Shown here: positions 9,004 to 11,490 of the stretch, piece by piece
Layout: each line of letters opens with the position of its first letter
Position numbering within the stretch: the first letter of the stretch is position 1
The notes under the pieces: generated by a model
Database searches by the model: none
The model's input: only the letters and a program-made list of their open reading frames with translations
What the model was told of the DNA's origin: nothing
Source of the DNA: Candidatus Methanoperedens sp.
Lineage (GTDB): Archaea; Halobacteriota; Methanosarcinia; Methanosarcinales; Methanoperedenaceae
NCBI GenBank assembly: GCA_026552835.1
Contig: JAPMTY010000015.1
Coordinates: 1 to 11,490 of the forward strand
Length of the DNA stretch: 11,490 bases
Direction of reading: 5' to 3'
Made by a program: the position numbers and the translations under genes

Positions 9004-9069
9004 ATGAAACAGGTCAAAAAGGCACCACGGCTGTACAATGGAGCACTTTTTCAGACAGCAGGGGACTAG
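9004..9069 (+). other. 21-codon reading frame ending in TAG, in frame with the PrsW-like gene
   Basis: ATG at 9004 opens MKQVKKAPRLYNGALFQTAGD, then TAG at 9067-9069, and the same frame continues TAT TTG GAA ATG into the PrsW-like protein. A TATA-like ATAAAAATAC (8981-8990) lies about 20 bases upstream of this ATG. It may be a leader peptide, an N-terminal extension interrupted by an amber codon, or chance. The GGGGA serving the downstream gene lies within it. Confidence 0.25.
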
Positions 9070-9072
9070 TAT

Positions 9073-9657
9073 TTGGAAATGGCAGAAAATAACAAAGTTA
9101 TAATACCCATCCACAAACCAGGATTGAAAGAGAAACTTTTCTTTTGCTTTTCCGGAATAATTGTCAGTATTCCAATTACCCTCTACTTCAATGTGTTCTC
9201 AAGCCATGCATGCCTTTTATTGCCTGCAATTTATTCTACATTTTGCTCGACTGCTCTCTTTACACCGTTTATCGAGGAGTTTTCAAAAGTTTTTCCTCTT
9301 TTCTACCGGCATGGGGAGACTGAAAATTCAATATTTATTCTCGGTTTTTTGACCGGATTAGGATTCGGTATAACTGAATTTTTGCTCTATGTTTTTGTAC
9401 AGGGAGCGCCGGTCATTGTCAGATTGCCTGCAATTTTCTTTCACGCATCAAGCACTTCAATTGCAGCCTATGGCATCGCAACAAAACGACCGATGTCATT
9501 TTTCCTGATTGCAGCAGCACTGCATTTATTGAATAACTTTTTCGCCACCTCTGACTTTTTCTGGCTGACAGGCGTGTTAGCTGTAACAATAATCACTTAT
9601 TCCATTTCATGGTATTTATACCACAAAACTTCGGATAAAATCGTGAATAACGATTGA
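9073..9657 (+). CDS. PrsW-like (glutamic-type) intramembrane protease
   Basis: This is a 194-residue protein with about five or six hydrophobic segments. It carries the ordered motifs of the PrsW family: EEFSK (68-72), FGITE (98-102), FFHASSTSIAAYG (122-134) and HLLNN (151-155). The paired glutamates, the later Glu102 and the two histidines H124 and H151 are the residues thought to form the membrane-embedded active site. PrsW proteases cut membrane proteins such as anti-sigma factors in bacteria; archaeal targets are unknown. Canonical PrsW is usually longer, so this is a compact form. The start is uncertain: TTG 9073 has GGGGA seven bases upstream, and ATG 9079 is the alternative. The frame is also open upstream to an amber codon. 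No substrate candidate lies next to it. Confidence 0.8.
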   Translation: MEMAENNKVIIPIHKPGLKEKLFFCFSGIIVSIPITLYFNVFSSHACLLLPAIYSTFCSTALFTPFIEEFSKVFPLFYRHGETENSIFILGFLTGLGFGITEFLLYVFVQGAPVIVRLPAIFFHASSTSIAAYGIATKRPMSFFLIAAALHLLNNFFATSDFFWLTGVLAVTIITYSISWYLYHKTSDKIVNND

Positions 9658-9700
9658 TCAGAATGCCTCGGGGATATCGTTTGAAGTTGTTCCTCTAAAT

Positions 9701-10198
9701 TCACTTCATCTCAAACTTCTCAAACATTTCCTTCTTCGCCCTGCAAATCGGGCAAAGGTCAGGCGGTTCATCCCTTGCGCAGAGATAACCGCACACCGTA
9801 CACCTGTAAACTTCAGCCATTTCTTTTCCTCCTGCTCCTTTTTGTTCCATTATACCCGGATAACCCTTCTCATAATACTCCTTCGGACGCCGCTCGGGGA
9901 TAGGGTCATGCGGCTTCCTCCCCGAAATCCAGTCGTCATTCACATACAGCGTACACAGGCAGCACCCGTACTCTACGACGTCAGGATCGCGGTAATTGCA
10001 CGGGCAGATGATGTCCATGTCATCAGCAAGCACGCCGCTTGCAATCCTGCAGGGGCATGACAGATAACCATAGCGATGCTCGTTATCCCACAACCCCTGA
10101 AGGATATCATTAAGCTCATCCTTGTTTGGATTGAACTGGTAGCCTTCTTCATCTGCAATTTTCTTCATTTCAGCGAACATCTCGGCAACAGTTCTCAT
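9701..10198 (-). CDS. Ferredoxin:disulfide reductase: FTR catalytic domain fused to a rubredoxin-like domain
   Basis: The 165-residue protein has two parts. Residues 1-120 are a ferredoxin:thioredoxin reductase catalytic (beta) domain, with C48-P-C50, C65-P-C67 in CPCNYRDPDVVEYG, and C80-L-C82 in CCLCTLY. These six cysteines would form the [4Fe-4S] cluster and the neighbouring redox-active disulfide. Residues 128-165 are a short rubredoxin-like knuckle domain, C133-x2-C136 and C149-x2-C152, with C140 extra. A fusion of this type was described in Methanosarcina acetivorans as ferredoxin:disulfide reductase (FDR), which passes ferredoxin electrons to protein or small-molecule disulfides. The spacing CPC-x14-CPC-x12-CxC differs from the plant form, as in other archaeal members. 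It starts 28 bases after an upstream winged-helix gene on the same strand, probably co-transcribed. It converges with the PrsW-like gene. Confidence 0.9.
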   Translation of the reverse strand: MRTVAEMFAEMKKIADEEGYQFNPNKDELNDILQGLWDNEHRYGYLSCPCRIASGVLADDMDIICPCNYRDPDVVEYGCCLCTLYVNDDWISGRKPHDPIPERRPKEYYEKGYPGIMEQKGAGGKEMAEVYRCTVCGYLCARDEPPDLCPICRAKKEMFEKFEMK

Positions 10199-10226
10199 AA
10201 CATCTCACAATTAACACCTGTTTTTT

Positions 10227-10562
10227 TCATGCCAGTACCATTTCGTTCTCATGAATCGTCATTCCCTGTTTAGCTGCTTCCCGTTCTGCTAAACGCAAAT
10301 TCAATTCATTCAGGAATTTTATAAGCCTTTTTACCACTATATCATCCTTGTTTATCTGATATAGCTTGGCATTGCCTACCTGCCGCGTCATTGTGACAAG
10401 GCTGAGTTCTTCCAATAATGGTAAAGCTTTCATGAGAGTTGTGTAATGGATACCCGCCTCATCCGAGATATCTGTGAGAGTGAGGTCGATATCCTGATAT
10501 TCCCAGAGGACATCCAGTATTTTGGCTGTTGCAGAGCCTGTGAAGAGTTTTTCGAGAGACAT
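10227..10562 (-). CDS. Winged-helix transcriptional regulator upstream of the ferredoxin:disulfide reductase gene
   Basis: This 111-residue protein has a winged helix-turn-helix: TAKILDVLWEYQDIDLTLTDISDEAGIHYTTLMKALPLLEELSLVTMTRQVGNAKLYQIN (12-70). It runs from helix 1 through LTDISDEAG, the recognition helix HYTTLMKALPLLEEL and a wing ending in LYQIN. A C-terminal helix (76-97) probably dimerises. There is no cysteine at all, so direct thiol sensing is unlikely; no ligand domain is visible. Being first in a probable operon with the ferredoxin:disulfide reductase, and having tandem repeats at its promoter, it is a candidate local autoregulator of that enzyme. It belongs broadly to the ArsR/MarR-like archaeal wHTH group. 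The ATG at 10562 has only a weak GGA upstream. Confidence 0.8.
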   Translation of the reverse strand: MSLEKLFTGSATAKILDVLWEYQDIDLTLTDISDEAGIHYTTLMKALPLLEELSLVTMTRQVGNAKLYQINKDDIVVKRLIKFLNELNLRLAEREAAKQGMTIHENEMVLA

Positions 10563-10581
10563 AATAATAAATTCCGTTATG

Positions 10582-10617
10582 TTAGTACGTATATTAGTAC
10601 GTATATTAGTACGTATA
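10582..10617 (-). repeat. Three tandem 12-bp repeats at the regulator promoter
   Basis: TTAGTACGTATA (plus-strand reading) occurs three times with no mismatch and no spacer at 10582-10593, 10594-10605 and 10606-10617. Each unit contains the palindrome TACGTA. The block lies 20-55 bases upstream of the regulator ATG at 10562 and just downstream of TATA-like boxes on the minus strand. Transcription would start within the repeats, the position expected of repressor operators. A binding function is inferred. Confidence 0.75.
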
Positions 10618-10618
10618 T

Positions 10619-10658
10619 AGTATATAAAAGTATTCTATAAATAGAAAGATTTATAGTC
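10619..10658. promoter_or_regulatory. Divergent TATA-like boxes between the two winged-helix genes
   Basis: On the minus strand, CTTTTATATAC (10620-10630) or CTATTTATAG (10635-10644) would start transcription near 10600-10613, inside the tandem repeats. On the plus strand, GATTTATAGTC (10649-10659) lies about 30 bases before the ATG at 10684 and predicts a leaderless message. The two promoters are close enough for one bound protein to affect both. Confidence 0.45.
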
Positions 10659-10683
10659 TTTAAACTATATATCACCAATCGAA

Positions 10684-10929
10684 ATGCAAAAAGAACAAAT
10701 CGAAATCGTGAAGAAGCATATCCTCAGGCGCTTCCTCAATAAAACAATGGTGGGAATGAACTATGTCAATCGTCAGGATGTAAAAGTTAAAAAAATCGGC
10801 GGCGATGTGGTGCAAAAAGCTATTGATGATTTGATTAAAGAAGGCTTTTTGGAAAGACATCATCTATCATGCATCAGCATAAATCCAAGGATGTTAAAAA
10901 CTATCAGTGAATATCTCGATAGAAACTGA
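10684..10929 (+). CDS. Small probable winged-helix protein, function unknown
   Basis: This 81-residue basic protein is predicted to be helical at the start (EQIEIVKKHILRRFLNKTM, 4-22), with a helix DVVQKAIDDLIKEGFLERH (41-59) that looks like a recognition helix followed by the turn into a wing (LERHHLSCISINP), then a C-terminal helix MLKTISEYLDRN. The pattern fits a minimal winged-helix DNA-binding protein, but I do not recognise the family and no effector region exists. It diverges from the winged-helix regulator across the repeat-bearing spacer and converges with the glutaredoxin gene (12-base gap). A TATA-like box about 30 bases upstream suggests a leaderless message. Confidence 0.65.
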   Translation: MQKEQIEIVKKHILRRFLNKTMVGMNYVNRQDVKVKKIGGDVVQKAIDDLIKEGFLERHHLSCISINPRMLKTISEYLDRN

Positions 10930-10941
10930 TTTCATAGGTTC

Positions 10942-11196
10942 TCATAACCCAAGAGCCTCTTTCAGTTGATCCTCATGGAACCCCACGATAATTTTTTTCC
11001 CAATAATTATAGTCGGAAACCTTCCACCACTTAGTCTCATCACTTCATCTCTAACTTCATCTCTTTCCTCACCATCTAATTTATCCACATCCTTATAATC
11101 AAATTCAATCCCGTTTTCCTTTAAAAATCGCTTCGTTGCTTTGCAGTGCACGCATGTGCTGAGTGTATAAAGTTTAGGTTTGATTTTCTTCGTCAT
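10942..11196 (-). CDS. Glutaredoxin-like protein
   Basis: This 84-residue thioredoxin-fold protein has the redox motif C15-V-H-C18 in LYTLSTCVHCKATKRFL, the RFPTIIIG segment (59-66) with the cis-proline Pro61, and the C-terminal GFHEDQLKEALG (72-83), all usual for small glutaredoxins. The CVHC pair is not the CPYC of classical glutaredoxin, and methanogens generally lack glutathione, so it probably reduces disulfides with thioredoxin-reductase, ferredoxin:disulfide reductase or coenzyme thiols. Its ATG overlaps the stop of the upstream porB-like gene (ATGA, 11193-11196), indicating coupled translation. It may act on the same redox circuit as the ferredoxin:disulfide reductase nearby, though this is inference. 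Confidence 0.88.
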   Translation of the reverse strand: MTKKIKPKLYTLSTCVHCKATKRFLKENGIEFDYKDVDKLDGEERDEVRDEVMRLSGGRFPTIIIGKKIIVGFHEDQLKEALGL

Positions 11197-11490
11197 GGTC
11201 CATACATCTCCCTGTGTTCCTCGGTAACAGCATGATGTTCTTCAGGCGGGGCAATTTCGCAAACCTCAGGTGAGCCTTTCTCCTTATAATGCAGGTTCCA
11301 TTTCTTGCATACCCACATCTGGAGTTTCTTGATATCTTCATCGCTCATATGGCGGAATCGCCCCTGCATCATCAAATAATCCCGGACTGATTTCATTTTC
11401 CCGGGCTTGAATGTGATTTTTTTCTCACCGTTCTCAACTTCATACAAAGTCCACATCCCGCTCTCAACCGCGCGCTTTGTAACTTCAACA
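11193..11490 (-). CDS. porB: 2-oxoacid (probably pyruvate):ferredoxin oxidoreductase beta subunit, C-terminal end, cut by the window edge
   Basis: The frame is open from the right edge to the stop at 11193-11195 and gives about 98 residues, beginning VEVTKRAVESGMWTLYEVENG. The start of the real gene lies outside. The segments AVESGMWTLYEVENGEKKITF and VRDYLMMQGRFRHMSDEDI match the C-terminal region of the PorB-type TPP-binding subunit (typically AVETGxWPLYE and the later VxxYLxxQGRFRHL). The enzyme links pyruvate oxidation or synthesis to ferredoxin in the cytosol. The tail after the conserved block (KKWNLHYKEKGSPEVCEIAPPEEHH...) is longer and more polar than I expect and carries one cysteine. 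The ATG inside the window at 11456 is internal and not a start. Other 2-oxoacid paralogues (VOR, KOR) are possible because the diagnostic N-terminal part is missing. Confidence 0.75.
   Translation of the reverse strand, partial: VEVTKRAVESGMWTLYEVENGEKKITFKPGKMKSVRDYLMMQGRFRHMSDEDIKKLQMWVCKKWNLHYKEKGSPEVCEIAPPEEHHAVTEEHREMYGP

Noticed and set aside
10582..10617. CRISPR array
   Set aside because: The repeats are 12 bp, directly adjacent with no spacers, and no cas genes are nearby.

Overview
The window looks like a chromosomal segment of a methanogenic or methane-oxidising archaeon, most likely of the Methanosarcinia or a related lineage (a Methanoperedens-like ANME-2d is possible, but I cannot separate these without a search). 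The reasons are a thermosome subunit, a methanofuran-biosynthesis kinase (MfnE), F420-dependent methylene-H4MPT reductase (Mer) next to an FpoF/FqoF-type F420H2 oxidoreductase, archaeal NadM, a ferredoxin:disulfide reductase fused to a rubredoxin-like domain, and the end of a PorB-type pyruvate:ferredoxin oxidoreductase subunit. Many starts lie about 26-30 bases downstream of an A/T-rich TATA-like box with no leader, which is an archaeal trait. No insertion sequence, CRISPR array, rRNA or tRNA was found.

Layout. 1-235 (-) is the N-terminus of a thermosome subunit running off the left edge. 236-908 is a long spacer holding a GC-rich palindrome, a decayed small coiled-coil gene on the minus strand (about 559-763), and an apparently complete TATA/Shine-Dalgarno/ATG start on the plus strand that runs into the 3' end of mfnE. 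909-1508 (-) mfnE and 1563-2588 (+) mtnA diverge from one 54-base spacer with a single palindromic TATA box. Then come, all on the plus strand, a Roadblock/LC7 protein, a YchF/OBG-type TGS-domain GTPase with a four-cysteine insert, a winged-helix regulator and an M50 (site-2-protease-like) membrane peptidase. A rubredoxin (-) and mer (+) diverge from another shared TATA-like box. mer, the FpoF-like gene and nadM form a tight operon (gaps of 1 base each). SnoaL-like and PrsW-like genes follow on the plus strand.

The right end, mostly on the minus strand, is redox-themed: a winged-helix regulator followed by the ferredoxin:disulfide reductase-rubredoxin fusion (probable operon, with three tandem 12-bp repeats at its promoter), a divergent small winged-helix protein on the plus strand, and a porB 3' end overlapping a glutaredoxin gene (ATGA overlap).

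Working together: Mer and the FpoF-like protein both handle F420/F420H2 of the C1 pathway; MfnE supplies the methanofuran carrier for the same pathway; rubredoxin, the disulfide reductase, glutaredoxin and PorB form a second set concerned with low-potential electrons and thiol redox state. The most interesting unexplained signals are the repeat-bearing regulator/disulfide-reductase promoter, the broken coiled-coil gene whose heptad pattern continues through two lesions, and an amber codon that separates an in-frame upstream reading frame from the PrsW-like gene.
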